Of a DNA stretch of 32,057 bases, positions 15,684 to 23,955 are shown piece after piece (the first letter of the stretch is position 1; every line of letters starts with the position of its first letter). Origin of the DNA: JANLSO01 sp031362405 (GTDB taxonomy: Bacteria; Actinomycetota; Thermoleophilia; Miltoncostaeales; Miltoncostaeaceae). The stretch spans positions 1-32,057 of the forward strand of contig JANLSO010000001.1 of NCBI GenBank assembly GCA_031362405.1, written 5' to 3'. The notes under the pieces were generated by a model. It searched no databases. It was not told the origin of the DNA and saw only the letters and a program-made list of their open reading frames with translations. The translations under genes and the position numbers were made by a program.

Positions 15684-17083
15684 ACGCGCCGATCCGCGTG
15701 CGGTTGACCGCGTGGTACGTGCTCGTGCTCGCGCTCGTCATCGCGGCGATCTGCGTTTTTGTCGTCACGCGGCTACGTTCGGACCTCACCTCCGAGGTCG
15801 ATCGGTCGCTCGGCTCCGCCGCCGACCAGATCGCTCGCGGCTACCGAGAAGACGGAGCCATCGAGTTTCCCGACCTGGCGCGCAGTGTGCTCCCCGGAGG
15901 CGCGGGGAGGGCCGGCGCCCAGATCATCGACGCGCGCGGAGACATCATCGTTTTCGAGGGCTTCACGGCCGATGAGCCCCTCATCGATGCCGCCCGCGTG
16001 GCGCGGGCGCGGGCCGGTGAGCGGATCGGGCTTTCCGACCGCTTCGGTGAGGCAGATTTCCATATGCGCGTCGTGGCCGTCGCCGTGCCCGGACGACCGC
16101 AGGGAGAAGTGCTCGTCGTCGCCGGGCCGCTCGATGAGGTCGACCGGTCGGTGCACCGCGTTCTGATCCTGCTCCTTGTCAGCGGCACGGCCGCCCTCGG
16201 CGTCGTGGCATTCGGCGGATGGTGGATCGCCCGCAAGGCGCTGCGGCCGGTCGAGTTGATGACGCGCCAGGCCGACCGCATCGGGATCGCGGACCTGTCG
16301 GAGCGGATTCCCGAACCCCCGACGCGCGACGAGCTCGGGCACCTGGCACGCACCCTCAACGCAATGCTCAACCGCCTGCAAGATGGTGTCGCAGCACGCG
16401 AAAGGCTCATCGCCGACGCGTCTCACGAGCTGCGAGCGCCCCTTACCGCGATGCGCGCCGAGTTGGAGGTCAGCCTGCGCTACGACACGCTCGACGACGA
16501 CGCCCGAGGCGTGCTGGCGAGCGCCCGAGACGAGGTCGTTTCGATGGGGCAAACCGTCGAGAACCTCCTGACACTCGCTCGCATCGACGAAGGCCACCTC
16601 GAGCTACTGGTCACCGACGAGGATCTGCATGACGTCGCCGAGACGGTCGTCGGGGGCTTTCACGCGCTGGCCCGCACCGCCGGAGTTACCGCGTCGGTCG
16701 CGGGAGATTCTGTGCGAATGCCGGTCGATCGCCATCGGATCGAACAGGTGGTCAGCAACCTTGTCGACAATGCGGTGCGCGTAAGCCCGCGCGGCGGCGT
16801 GGTCGGCGTGACGGCCTGGCAGACGACCGACGAGGCGGGCGTCACCGTCACCGATGACGGCCCCGGGGTGCCGGCCGACGCGCGCGAGCGCATCTTCGAG
16901 CGCTTCGCCCGCGAAGACCCGGCCCGCGAGAGGAGTGGCGGTGCCGGTCTCGGGTTGTCGATCTGCCGGGAGATCGTGCGTGCACACGGCGGGCGGATTC
17001 ACGTGGAGCCACGCATACCCCGGGGTAGCGCCTTCGTCGTCTCCCTTCCGCGTGCCGCGCCCCCTCCCGTTCACATCGCCTGA
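15680..17083 (+). CDS. Sensor histidine kinase (HAMP, HisKA, HATPase)
   Basis: 467 residues, GTG overlapping the regulator stop. Membrane helix 1 is at about 11-30, the extracytoplasmic sensor at 31-160, helix 2 at 161-182 and HAMP at about 183-238. HisKA has phospho-accepting H249 in DASHELRAPLTAM. The ATPase domain has N-box NLVDNAVRVSP (N364), G1 DDGPGVP (392-398) and G2 GAGLGL (421-426). All catalytic motifs are intact. The sensor region has no recognisable ligand fold, so the signal is unknown. It converges on phoD with 8 nt between stop codons. Confidence 0.95.
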   Translation: MNAPIRVRLTAWYVLVLALVIAAICVFVVTRLRSDLTSEVDRSLGSAADQIARGYREDGAIEFPDLARSVLPGGAGRAGAQIIDARGDIIVFEGFTADEPLIDAARVARARAGERIGLSDRFGEADFHMRVVAVAVPGRPQGEVLVVAGPLDEVDRSVHRVLILLLVSGTAALGVVAFGGWWIARKALRPVELMTRQADRIGIADLSERIPEPPTRDELGHLARTLNAMLNRLQDGVAARERLIADASHELRAPLTAMRAELEVSLRYDTLDDDARGVLASARDEVVSMGQTVENLLTLARIDEGHLELLVTDEDLHDVAETVVGGFHALARTAGVTASVAGDSVRMPVDRHRIEQVVSNLVDNAVRVSPRGGVVGVTAWQTTDEAGVTVTDDGPGVPADARERIFERFAREDPARERSGGAGLGLSICREIVRAHGGRIHVEPRIPRGSAFVVSLPRAAPPPVHIA

Positions 17084-17091
17084 AGCCCCGG

Positions 17092-18681
17092 CTACGCGCG
17101 TTGGGCGCCGGGCACTCCGTTCTCGACGACGAACGACGCGAGCGTCGAGGTGGGCGCGTCAACGACATCAACGGTCTCGACCGTCCGATAGTCGCTCTGC
17201 CAGCGATGTGGCGAGATCACGCATCTCACGTAGCCACGCCGACGCCCGTCAAAGAACCGGATGTGCGGATTGTCGGAGAGTGCCGCCGTCACGGGGGCGA
17301 TGAACGCCTCAGGAAAGTCGGAGCTGATGGAGGTACCGACGAACTCAGTGCCAATCGTCGCCGAGCGTGGGTCCGCGTAGTCGAGTTTCAGATCGTTCAC
17401 CCAGCTGGAATGGATGTCGCCGGTGATCACGATCGGGTTGCTCGGCTTTCGATCAGCGAGGAATTGGCTGATGCGGCCCCGCTGGGCCGCGTATCCGTCC
17501 CACTGATCGACGTTGAATAGGCCCGCCGTGCCCTGCGACCCCGGGGCGGGGTTGAAGTCGACCTGGGCGAAGATCGTCTGCTGCGCAAGCACGTTCCAGC
17601 GCGCGGGCGACCGATCCAGACCATCGAAGAGCCAGGCCTCCTGTGTGGCGCCGGTCATCGTCGCCGCGGGATCGAAGCGCTGCGAACCCGACTTCAGCCC
17701 GTCGCCGAGGGGCTGGTCGGTGCGGTACTGCCGAGTGTCGAGGACGTGAAAACGCGCGAGGCGCCCCCACGCGAGGCGGCGGTACAGCTGGATCTGCGCG
17801 CCGTTGGGAGACGACCGCCGTCGCAGCGGCATGTGCTCGTAGTAGGCCTGTGCGGCGGCGACACGGCGAGCCGCGAAGTCGCCCGGCGGCGTCGCATTCT
17901 CCTCGCGAATCGCGCTCGCGTAGTTGTTTTCGATCTCGTGGTCGTCCCAGGTGAGGATCCATGGCGCGACCGCATGGGCGGCCTGCAACGCCGGGTCGGT
18001 GCGGTACTGGGCGTACCGGTTTCGGTAACTGATGAGGTCCGTGACCTCGGCGGAGTTCGCCACCCGATCCGCAGGAGATCCGACCCGGGTCTTGGCCTCG
18101 GGCCCGTACTCGTAGATGTAGTCACCCAGATGCACGACGAGGTCGATATCCTCGCCCGCGAGCGCCCGGTACGCGGGCCAGTATCCGTTCTGCCAGTCCT
18201 GGCAGCTCGCGAATGCGAATCGGAACTCATCGGGGCGCGCCCACGGAGCGGGGCTCGTGCGGGTGCGGCCGACGGCGCTCTGCTGGTCACCGACCCGGAA
18301 GCGGTACCAGTACTCGCGATCAGGCTCGAGCCCCCACACCTCCGGGTGCACGGAGTGTCCGAACTGCGCCCACGCCCGCTCGGTGCCGCGCCGCACCACG
18401 CGGCGCATGCCAGGGTCGTTGGCGACCTCCCAGTGGACGCTCACGGGACGCGCGGGCATCCCGCCTCCGGCCAGGGGATCGGGAGCCAGGCGCGTCCACA
18501 GCACAACGCTCCACGGAAGCGGATCACCCGATGCAACTCCGAGGGTGAACAGGGAATTCGCGGGCTGGTACTGGCCAAGGGCGCGGCGGGCCGAGCCGGG
18601 TAGCGCGATGGCGGCGGCGCCGACGGCGGCCGTTGCGAGAAAACGGCGGCGCGTGACGAACGGAATCGGTGTGGCCGACAT
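17092..18681 (-). CDS. phoD: PhoD-like alkaline phosphatase/phosphodiesterase, Tat-exported
   Basis: 529 residues from ATG 18681 with AGGAG upstream. A twin-arginine signal (TRRRFLATAAVGAAAIALPG, residues 10-29) marks export of a folded, metal-loaded enzyme. The N-terminal PhoD domain (about 40-140: LFTLGVASGDPLPWSVVLWT, GLEPDREYWYRFRVG) is followed by the metallophosphatase core. Core motifs are FASCQDWQNGYW, VVHLGDYIYEYG, ILTWDDHEIENNYA and IVITGDIHSSWV. The family hydrolyses phosphate mono- and diesters outside the cell and needs Ca and Fe. Length and motifs are normal, so it should be active. The neighbouring two-component system is on the other strand; a phosphate link is possible but no Pho box was identified. 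Confidence 0.93.
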   Translation of the reverse strand: MSATPIPFVTRRRFLATAAVGAAAIALPGSARRALGQYQPANSLFTLGVASGDPLPWSVVLWTRLAPDPLAGGGMPARPVSVHWEVANDPGMRRVVRRGTERAWAQFGHSVHPEVWGLEPDREYWYRFRVGDQQSAVGRTRTSPAPWARPDEFRFAFASCQDWQNGYWPAYRALAGEDIDLVVHLGDYIYEYGPEAKTRVGSPADRVANSAEVTDLISYRNRYAQYRTDPALQAAHAVAPWILTWDDHEIENNYASAIREENATPPGDFAARRVAAAQAYYEHMPLRRRSSPNGAQIQLYRRLAWGRLARFHVLDTRQYRTDQPLGDGLKSGSQRFDPAATMTGATQEAWLFDGLDRSPARWNVLAQQTIFAQVDFNPAPGSQGTAGLFNVDQWDGYAAQRGRISQFLADRKPSNPIVITGDIHSSWVNDLKLDYADPRSATIGTEFVGTSISSDFPEAFIAPVTAALSDNPHIRFFDGRRRGYVRCVISPHRWQSDYRTVETVDVVDAPTSTLASFVVENGVPGAQRA

Positions 18682-18850
18682 GAGAGGCTCCTGTCGTAGG
18701 ACATCTCCATCGACACTTCCACCGTCGGGAGAGCGCGGCGTCACATCGACGTGAACCTCATGTGTCGCTCCGCGTCAGGGAAGTTCCAGGAGGTGGGCGT
18801 CCGTGGGCGCTCATACGCGCGGTTTGGGCGGGGACGCGAAAGCTCCGGCA

Positions 18851-18944
18851 GCCGACCCCGTTGCCCTCGCACTCGAACACCGGTGCCCGGCGGCTCCACG
18901 CCGCGTGCGGCTTCACCGCCGAGGGAATCCCGCGGCGTGCCATG
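18851..18944 (+). pseudogene. Remnant of a GNAT acetyltransferase C-terminus (frameshifted)
   Basis: One frame reads ADPVALALEH and the next frame over continues SNTGARRLHAACGFTAEGIP and RRAM. This resembles the acetyl-CoA-binding end of GNAT enzymes (N-x-x-A-x-x-L-Y-x-x-x-G-F-x-x-E-G). The change of frame near 18875, the missing N-terminal two thirds, and the REP-like palindrome seven bases later indicate a dead fragment. The match is short, so a chance resemblance is possible. Confidence 0.4.
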
Positions 18945-18950
18945 TCAACG

Positions 18951-18969
18951 ACCGGTGCCCGGCACCGGT
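18951..18969. repeat. REP-like palindrome, copy A
   Basis: ACCGGTGCC-C-GGCACCGGT: two 9-bp arms with one central base. Flanking TCAAC and TTGA can lengthen the stem with a 3-nt bulge. It shares the core CGGTGCC-N-GGCACCG with the copies at 23937 and 24136 and lies at the end of a gene remnant. Confidence 0.75.
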
Positions 18970-19105
18970 TGATGCCATGGGAGGCGGTGCAGGTGCCCCA
19001 GGTGCTGAGCCCGGCGATGAAGGAGCACTTGGGCGAGGGTGCCTCCTGGGCGGTGTTTGCTTTTGCGTCCCGGGCACCGGGCGTGCGCCGAGTAGCCTTT
19101 GCCCT

Positions 19106-19855
19106 GTGAGCGAGACCCTCGAGCTGTCGATCGTCGTCCCCGCCTATGACGAGGAGAAGCGGATCGGGAGCACCGTTGAGGCGTGGCTCGCGTACCTGTC
19201 GGCGGGCGACGTCGCGGGTGAGATCGTCGTCTCCGACGACGGCAGCAGTGACCGCACCCGGGAGATCGTCTCGGAGATCCGCCTGCGGGACCCGCGGGTG
19301 CGACTGCTCGATGCACGGCCGAACACCGGCAAGGGCGGCGCCGTTCGCGACGGCGTCATGGCCGCACAGGGGCAGGTCGTCGCCTATGTCGATGCCGACC
19401 TGAACATCTCGCCGGCGCATATGGATCCCCTGAGGTCGCTCCTGGAATCGGGTGTCGCGGATGTCGTGATCGGACGGCGGAAGCTCTCCGAGTACGCGTC
19501 TGAGGAGAGCAGCATCGAGCGGGTTCTCGCCGGGGCGGCCGTCCAGGTGACCCGCCGTCTGCTGCTCTTCGCGACGATCAGCGACACCCAGGCCGGCTTC
19601 AAGGGTTTCCGTCGCGAGACCGCCCGGCAGATCTTCGGCCAGGCGACCGTGGATTCGTTCGCGTTCGATCTGGAGGTGATCTTCATCGCCCGCCGGCTGG
19701 GGGCGCGAGTGGTCCAAATGCCGGTGAGCGTCGAGTACCGACCCGACTCGACCTACAACGTGCGCAAACACCTGCCGCCGTTTCTGCGCGACATCGTGAG
19801 GATCCGATGGAACGCCCTGCGCCGGCGGTATCCGACCGGTAGCGTGCGCCCATGA
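19106..19855 (+). CDS. Family 2 glycosyltransferase, dolichyl/polyprenyl-phosphate glycosyl transferase-like
   Basis: 249 residues from GTG 19106. GT-A fold motifs: LSIVVPAYDEEKRIG, VVSDDGSSDRTREIV, NTGKGGAVRDGVMAAQGQVV, then the metal-binding DxD in YVDADLNISP. Further on come TQAGFKGFRRETARQIF, FAFDLEVIFIARRLG and VSVEYRPDSTYNVRKHLPP. This matches enzymes that move a sugar from a nucleotide donor to a polyprenyl phosphate. No membrane helix is present, so it would work at the cytoplasmic face. The stop overlaps the zwf ATG (ATGA), an unusual pairing that hints at a shared glucose-phosphate supply. No ribosome site is visible upstream. Confidence 0.87.
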   Translation: MSETLELSIVVPAYDEEKRIGSTVEAWLAYLSAGDVAGEIVVSDDGSSDRTREIVSEIRLRDPRVRLLDARPNTGKGGAVRDGVMAAQGQVVAYVDADLNISPAHMDPLRSLLESGVADVVIGRRKLSEYASEESSIERVLAGAAVQVTRRLLLFATISDTQAGFKGFRRETARQIFGQATVDSFAFDLEVIFIARRLGARVVQMPVSVEYRPDSTYNVRKHLPPFLRDIVRIRWNALRRRYPTGSVRP

Positions 19856-21333
19856 TCCACGGTTCCGACCCCGGCGACGTTGAAGTTCACGCGATCCCGC
19901 CGCTGGAGCCTCAGGTCGTCGTGCTCTTCGGGGCGACGGGTGATCTGTCGCGACGCAAACTGATTCCGGGTCTTCTGCACCTGGCGCGAACCGGCCTGAT
20001 GCCTGATTTTCGCCTAGTCGGCATCTCGCTCGACGCGATGGGTGACGAGGCCTTTCGGACCTTTGCCCGCGCCGCCTGCGACGAGTTCGCCCGCGAGGGC
20101 GTCGACGACACCGAATGGGCCGACTTTTCGCGGCGCCTGACGTACGTTGCCACAAGCACTGGTCCGCGCGGCGTGGCGGAGGTCGTCGGCCGCGCCGAGC
20201 GCGAACTCGGTGGCCGGCCCCGGCGTTTGCACTACCTGAGCATCCCACCCGCGGCCGCGAGCGGCGTGGTGCGCCTCCTGCGCGACGCCGACCTGGTCGA
20301 CCGCGCGCGAATCGTGATGGAAAAGCCGTTTGGCACCGATCTGGCCAGCGCCCAGCGCCTGAACGCCAGCGTCCACGAGGTCTTCACCGAAGACCAGGTC
20401 TTTCGCATCGACCATTTCCTCGGCAAGGAAGCCGCCCAGAACATCCTGGCGCTGAGGTTTGCCAACGGTCTTTTCGAGCCGATCTGGAACCGCCAGCACA
20501 TCGACCACGTCCAGATCGACGTCGCGGAGACTCTGGCCATCGGGTCACGCGCCGGCTTCTACGAGACCACCGGCGCCTACAAGGACATGGTCGTCACGCA
20601 CCTGATGCAGATCCTCGGGTTCATGGCGATGGAACCACCGACGGCCCTGGAACCGCGTGCCATCAGCGAAGAAAAGAACAAGGTTTTCCGGTCGATGCGG
20701 CCTCTCGATGTGAAGAACGTCGTGCGCGGTCAGTACGAGGGGTACCGCGACGAGCCCGGCGTGAGCCGCGACTCGCAGACCGAGACCTTCATCGCCCTGA
20801 AGTGCGAGATCGACAACTGGCGCTGGGCGGGAGTTCCCTTCTACCTGCGCACGGGGAAGCAGATGGCCGAGGGGGCGCGCATTATCTCGATCGCGTTTCG
20901 TGAGCCGCCGCGCAGCATGTTCCCGGTTGGGTCGGGCGTCGGCCAGTACGGCCCCGACCACCTCACGTTCGACCTGGCCGAGGCCTCACGCCTGTCGCTG
21001 TCGTTCTACGGCAAGCGCCCGGGGCCGGGAATGCGGCTCCACAAGAAAAGCCTGCAGTTCGCCCTCACCGACGAAGAAGACGATGATGTCCTCGAGGCCT
21101 ACGAGCGCCTGATCTACGACACGATGATCGGCGACCACACGCTCTTCAACACCGCCGAGGGGATCGAGCGGCTGTGGGAGATCTCCACGCCGCTGCTCGC
21201 GCATCCGCCGGACGTCGCCCCGTATCCCAAGGGTTCATGGGGGCCGAGAGGCATCCAACCCCTGATCGCGCCTCACTCGTGGCGGCTGCCGTTTGAGCGA
21301 AAGTGGCGCACTGACAACGGCGCATCGGCCTGA
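19852..21333 (+). CDS. zwf: Glucose-6-phosphate 1-dehydrogenase
   Basis: 493 residues, normal family length. NADP-binding GATGDLSRRKL (28-38), EKPFG (157-161) and the active-site signature RIDHFLGKE (185-193) with its catalytic His are present. So are FANGLFEPIWN, YLRTGKQM and the C-terminal DHTLFNTAEGIERLW. It oxidises glucose-6-phosphate to 6-phosphogluconolactone with NADP, the entry of the oxidative pentose phosphate or Entner-Doudoroff route. ATG overlaps the stop of the glycosyltransferase. None of the usual partners (pgl, gnd, tal, opcA) is next to it. Confidence 0.97.
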   Translation: MIHGSDPGDVEVHAIPPLEPQVVVLFGATGDLSRRKLIPGLLHLARTGLMPDFRLVGISLDAMGDEAFRTFARAACDEFAREGVDDTEWADFSRRLTYVATSTGPRGVAEVVGRAERELGGRPRRLHYLSIPPAAASGVVRLLRDADLVDRARIVMEKPFGTDLASAQRLNASVHEVFTEDQVFRIDHFLGKEAAQNILALRFANGLFEPIWNRQHIDHVQIDVAETLAIGSRAGFYETTGAYKDMVVTHLMQILGFMAMEPPTALEPRAISEEKNKVFRSMRPLDVKNVVRGQYEGYRDEPGVSRDSQTETFIALKCEIDNWRWAGVPFYLRTGKQMAEGARIISIAFREPPRSMFPVGSGVGQYGPDHLTFDLAEASRLSLSFYGKRPGPGMRLHKKSLQFALTDEEDDDVLEAYERLIYDTMIGDHTLFNTAEGIERLWEISTPLLAHPPDVAPYPKGSWGPRGIQPLIAPHSWRLPFERKWRTDNGASA

Positions 21334-21462
21334 CCGGCCGTCGCGAACAGAAGTAACCGCGCGACCATCATCGGCGCACAGATGGGTCATACATGCGATC
21401 AAGGGTGTGGATGGTTCGCCGCCGGGGTACCCGGTGTCGAGGAAACCAGGCAAGGAGCCCCT

Positions 21463-22362
21463 ATGTCCCCGCGATTCGCCCACGCTCGACATCCAATCGC
21501 CCCCCGCAGGCGCGGTCGCTCGATCGTCAGTGTGCTCACCGTGGCCGTTGCGGCATGTGCCGCCGCCACGCCCGCCGCGGCCCAGACCGCACCCGCGGGA
21601 GTGATCTGCGTCCCGGCCTCCCCGGCCTACGGCCCCAGCTACGGGCCGGGCGTGCCGAGCTACGGCATTGCCAACGGCGCCGGAGCCCCGTCGGGTGACG
21701 TCTCGAAAGTGAAGCTCAGCCGTGGCCAGATGATCACGAACCAGAGGATCTCCCAGGCCGCGATTCGCCGTGTCGAAGCGGTCCAGAAGTGGATCGACTC
21801 CGGTGTCGTGGCGACCGACATCTGCGGTGGCGCCCTCGGCCCGGAAGACTTCAGCGGGATCACCCCCGGCACCGGGGCCACCGGCGCAACGCCCGCGGCG
21901 CCGACACCCCGCAAACTGGTCTTCGCCAAGGCGGGCCCTGGCGACCCGTCGAGCATCAAACTCAGCCGTGCACAGTTCCTGATCAACCAGCGCATCGCAC
22001 AGGCGGCGGTGCGACGCTCGACCGCGCTGCGCACGCGCTTTATCACTGGTTTGACCGGGGGCGACGTCGTCAACGGCACCCTCGGCACGAACACCCTGCG
22101 CATCGGCTTCACGATCACCGCGGCGACGCCCGCTGCGAGCCCGCCGGCGGCCAGCGCCACCGTGATCACCGGATCACCAAGCGGCGATCCGTCGAAGGTG
22201 AAGCTCTCGAAGGGGCAGCTACTGATTGAGCAGCGCATCTCCCAGGCGGGTGTGCGACGCAGCAATGCGCTGATTGCCCACGTACGCACGGGCCTGAACG
22301 GAAACGACTTCCGCAACGGCAGCCTCACGGCGGTCGATCTCGGCACCGGAGTCGTGCGCTAG
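21463..22362 (+). CDS. Secreted protein of three 52-residue repeats, unknown function
   Basis: 299 residues from ATG 21463 with AAGGAG upstream. A signal peptide with Arg-rich start (residues 1-40, RRRGRSIVSVLTVAVAAC to ATPAAAQ) leads to a Gly/Pro/Tyr segment (50-75). Three repeats follow at about 79-130, 160-211 and 241-292, separated by Ala/Pro/Thr linkers. Each runs GDxSKVKLSRGQ, hydrophobic pair, QRISQAAVRR, helix, GLxGxDxxNGxL, DL. Repeat 1 lacks the NG turn and carries a Cys. No enzyme motif is visible. The pattern suggests a helical surface or cell-wall repeat module with a D-x-x-N-G-S/T-L closing turn. I do not recognise the family by name. Confidence 0.8.
   Translation: MSPRFAHARHPIAPRRRGRSIVSVLTVAVAACAAATPAAAQTAPAGVICVPASPAYGPSYGPGVPSYGIANGAGAPSGDVSKVKLSRGQMITNQRISQAAIRRVEAVQKWIDSGVVATDICGGALGPEDFSGITPGTGATGATPAAPTPRKLVFAKAGPGDPSSIKLSRAQFLINQRIAQAAVRRSTALRTRFITGLTGGDVVNGTLGTNTLRIGFTITAATPAASPPAASATVITGSPSGDPSKVKLSKGQLLIEQRISQAGVRRSNALIAHVRTGLNGNDFRNGSLTAVDLGTGVVR
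21697..22338 (+). repeat. Three tandem coding repeats (52 codons each) in the secreted protein
   Basis: Repeat units at 21697-21852, 21940-22095 and 22183-22338, each spaced 243 nt from the last. They are conserved mainly in their first half, from GDxSK to AAVRR. The exact 243-nt period suggests duplication of the unit together with its linker. Confidence 0.8.
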
Positions 22363-22397
22363 CCACACGCCGTGGGCGGCCCGTAGGTTTTCCCGCC

Positions 22398-23046
22398 ATG
22401 GGATTCCGACGGGCCGCCCTCAACGCATCGGTCGTTGTCGTCCCCGGGGCCGTCGGCGTTGCGATGGCACTGAACGCCGACGTTCAGACCTCGGTCGATG
22501 CGACGGCGACGCCCCGCACCGCCACCCCGGTACGGGCGAAAACAACCGTGGCAGTTGCCGCGCGGAGGCCGCAGCATCCTTCCCGAGCATCGCGTGGTCG
22601 CCCACTACGGAGCCCCGCAAGCCGACGGGCTCGGAATCCTCGGGATCGGGCCGCCCGGTCAGGCCGCCGCCCGGCCGCAGCGCCAGGCGAATCAGTACAT
22701 CGGGCCGCGCCGCGAGAAGGTACTCCCGGCATGGAACTGCTCGCCGTGATCGAGGCCCGAGGTCGTGCGCAGTTCCTTGCCGAGCCCGACGTCGGCCTCG
22801 CACTCGACCCGGAATGGCGGATGGCTCCCGGACAGATCCCCGGCCACGTCATTGGCTCGGTTGATGCCTCGAAGGTCAACCGCACGACGCGCTGGCTGGC
22901 CGATCTCTCCCGTGCACGGGGCCTACCCGACAAGCGGGCGATCGTCCACCAGTTCACCGACGGGATGATCTCCCGTCGTTCTCCTGCGGGCTCCTCGGGG
23001 CATCGACGTGGTGTTGAACGCCGACGGCTTCGGCCGGACGTCGTGA
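22398..23046 (+). pseudogene. Broken gene for an exported protein, at least three frameshifts and an internal deletion
   Basis: Pieces of one protein lie in alternating frames. (1) A start with hydrophobic segment (MGFRRAALNASVVVVPGAVG) from 22398. (2) Shifted frame: SILPEHRVVAHYGAPQADGL and GILGIGPPGQAAARPQRQA to VLPAW near 22732. (3) First frame again: ELLAVIEARG, then AEPDVGLALDPEWRMAPGQ, IPGHVIGSVDASKVN and IVHQFTDGMI. (4) Shifted frame from 22978: VLLRAPRGIDVVLNADGFG, stop at 23046. I recall intact actinobacterial homologues in which these motifs follow in one frame, with about 50 more residues between VIEA and EPDVG. The function of the family is not known to me. The missing block argues for decay rather than only sequencing error. 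Confidence 0.7.
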
Positions 23047-23056
23047 TCTACGAGTG

Positions 23057-23955
23057 AGCCATCCCGGCCACTTCGGTGTTGCCGTCGTGGCGGTGATCTC
23101 GGTGATGTCCGAGACGCTCGTGCCCAGCGCCTCGACGCCGATGCGGTAGGTCGTTCCCGGGGCAAGGTTACCGATGGCGTCTGCCGTGGAGCCGAAGCAG
23201 TACTGCGAGCAGGTGTACCCGGCGAACCGACCGTCGAGGTAGAACCGGTACTGAATCTCGATTTCCGTCAGGCGGGTATCGACTGAGGCCGTCCAGCTCA
23301 GGTCAATGCGGTTGTTGGTCGTCGAGACGACCCGCAGGTTGGTGGGGGCGGTCGTCGACACGGCGGACGTCCCGGGGGTGTTGACCGTGATCTCCGTCAA
23401 CGGCGAGGCAACGCCCGAGGAGTTGACGGCCTCGACGCCGAGCCGGTTCGCAGGTCCCGGGTTCAGACCGGACCCGGGAATCGGGTTGGGGAAACCAGCA
23501 CGGGGCCCACGACGAGCGAGGTGCCCGTGGTGGTCTCGTCCCGCCGGTTGCCGTTCAGGTAGACCCGGTAGGTGACGCCCGGCGCACTCGACGGACTCCA
23601 CGACAGGGTCGCCGTGTCGGAAGTGGCGTTGGTGGCGCGAAGGTTGGTCACTGCCCCGGGCCGGGTGGGCGCGACGAACACCGGGGTGTGCACGGCGATG
23701 GGCGCCGACAGCCCGGAGGTGCGTCCGCTCGGGAGCAGGATCTGCCGGACCTGCACCGAGTAGTCCGTGTTCTGCGTGAGATTCCGCACCGGGAAGCTGA
23801 TCGTCGTGCTCGACTGGACGGCGCCGATGACCTGCTGTCCGTTGAGGAGTACCGAGTACAGCTTCGGAGTCGATCCTCCGATGTTCAGCGAGAAGCTCTG
23901 CGCAGTGAGCTGCGAGACGACGACGTTTGTCGCCTGCGACGCAGAGATCGGTGCC
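23057..23955 (-). pseudogene. Remnant of a fibronectin type III repeat protein, truncated at both ends and frameshifted
   Basis: Three FN3-like units read on the minus strand. Unit 1 spans from SASQATNVVVSQLTAQSFSL to PVRNLTQNTDYSVQVRQIL. Unit 2 spans GAVTNLRATNATSDTATLSW and VTYRVYLNGNRRDETTTGTS, then after a one-base shift near 23480 continues PANRLGVEAVNSSGVASPL. Unit 3 spans APTNLRVVSTTNNRIDLSWT to LAPGTTYRIGVEALGTSVSD. There is no start codon or signal: the 5' side runs straight into the REP-like palindrome at 23937. The 3' side has no proper stop and merges into the neighbouring pseudogene. It was probably a surface adhesin or polymer-binding protein. Confidence 0.72.

Larger units (their letters stand above)
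18682..19105. other. Intergenic stretch with gene remnant and REP-like palindrome
   Basis: About 420 nt between phoD and the glycosyltransferase gene. I see no intact gene. It holds a short frameshifted acetyltransferase-like remnant (18851-18944) and one REP-like palindrome (18951-18969). No clear promoter or ribosome site precedes the GTG at 19106. Confidence 0.6.

Noticed and set aside
17087..17112. CCCGGC/GCCGGG stem between the histidine kinase and phoD stops
   Set aside because: Only six pairs, a 14-nt loop and no T tract; too weak to call a terminator.
18700..18720. TGTCGA upstream of phoD as a second ECF42 promoter
   Set aside because: The nearest CGAC lies only 13 nt downstream; the spacing does not fit the 17-nt pattern.
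18880..18892. Half copy of the REP-like core (ACCGGTGCCCGG) before copy A
   Set aside because: It lacks the second arm and its bases encode the T-G-A-R part of the GNAT-like remnant, so it is better explained as coding sequence.
19069..19081. CCCGGGCACCGGG upstream of the glycosyltransferase, resembling the REP core on the other strand
   Set aside because: The arms do not match the CGGTGCC-N-GGCACCG pattern, and short GC palindromes are expected by chance at this GC content.
18758..20248. Long open frame on the minus strand opposite the glycosyltransferase
   Set aside because: It is antisense to clear glycosyltransferase and zwf sequence, is Arg/Gly/Pro-rich and shows no domain; a GC-rich shadow. 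The same applies to long antisense frames opposite the permease, NRAMP and sugar-transport genes.
21334..21462. Possible structured leader or riboswitch ahead of the secreted repeat protein (CCGGG-GTA-CCCGG and nearby GGAAACC)
   Set aside because: I could not match it to any known riboswitch class, and the only stem is five pairs.
21870..21885. CCCCGGCACCGGGG palindrome
   Set aside because: It lies within the secreted repeat protein, in a Pro/Gly/Thr linker (TPGTGATG); codon composition explains it.
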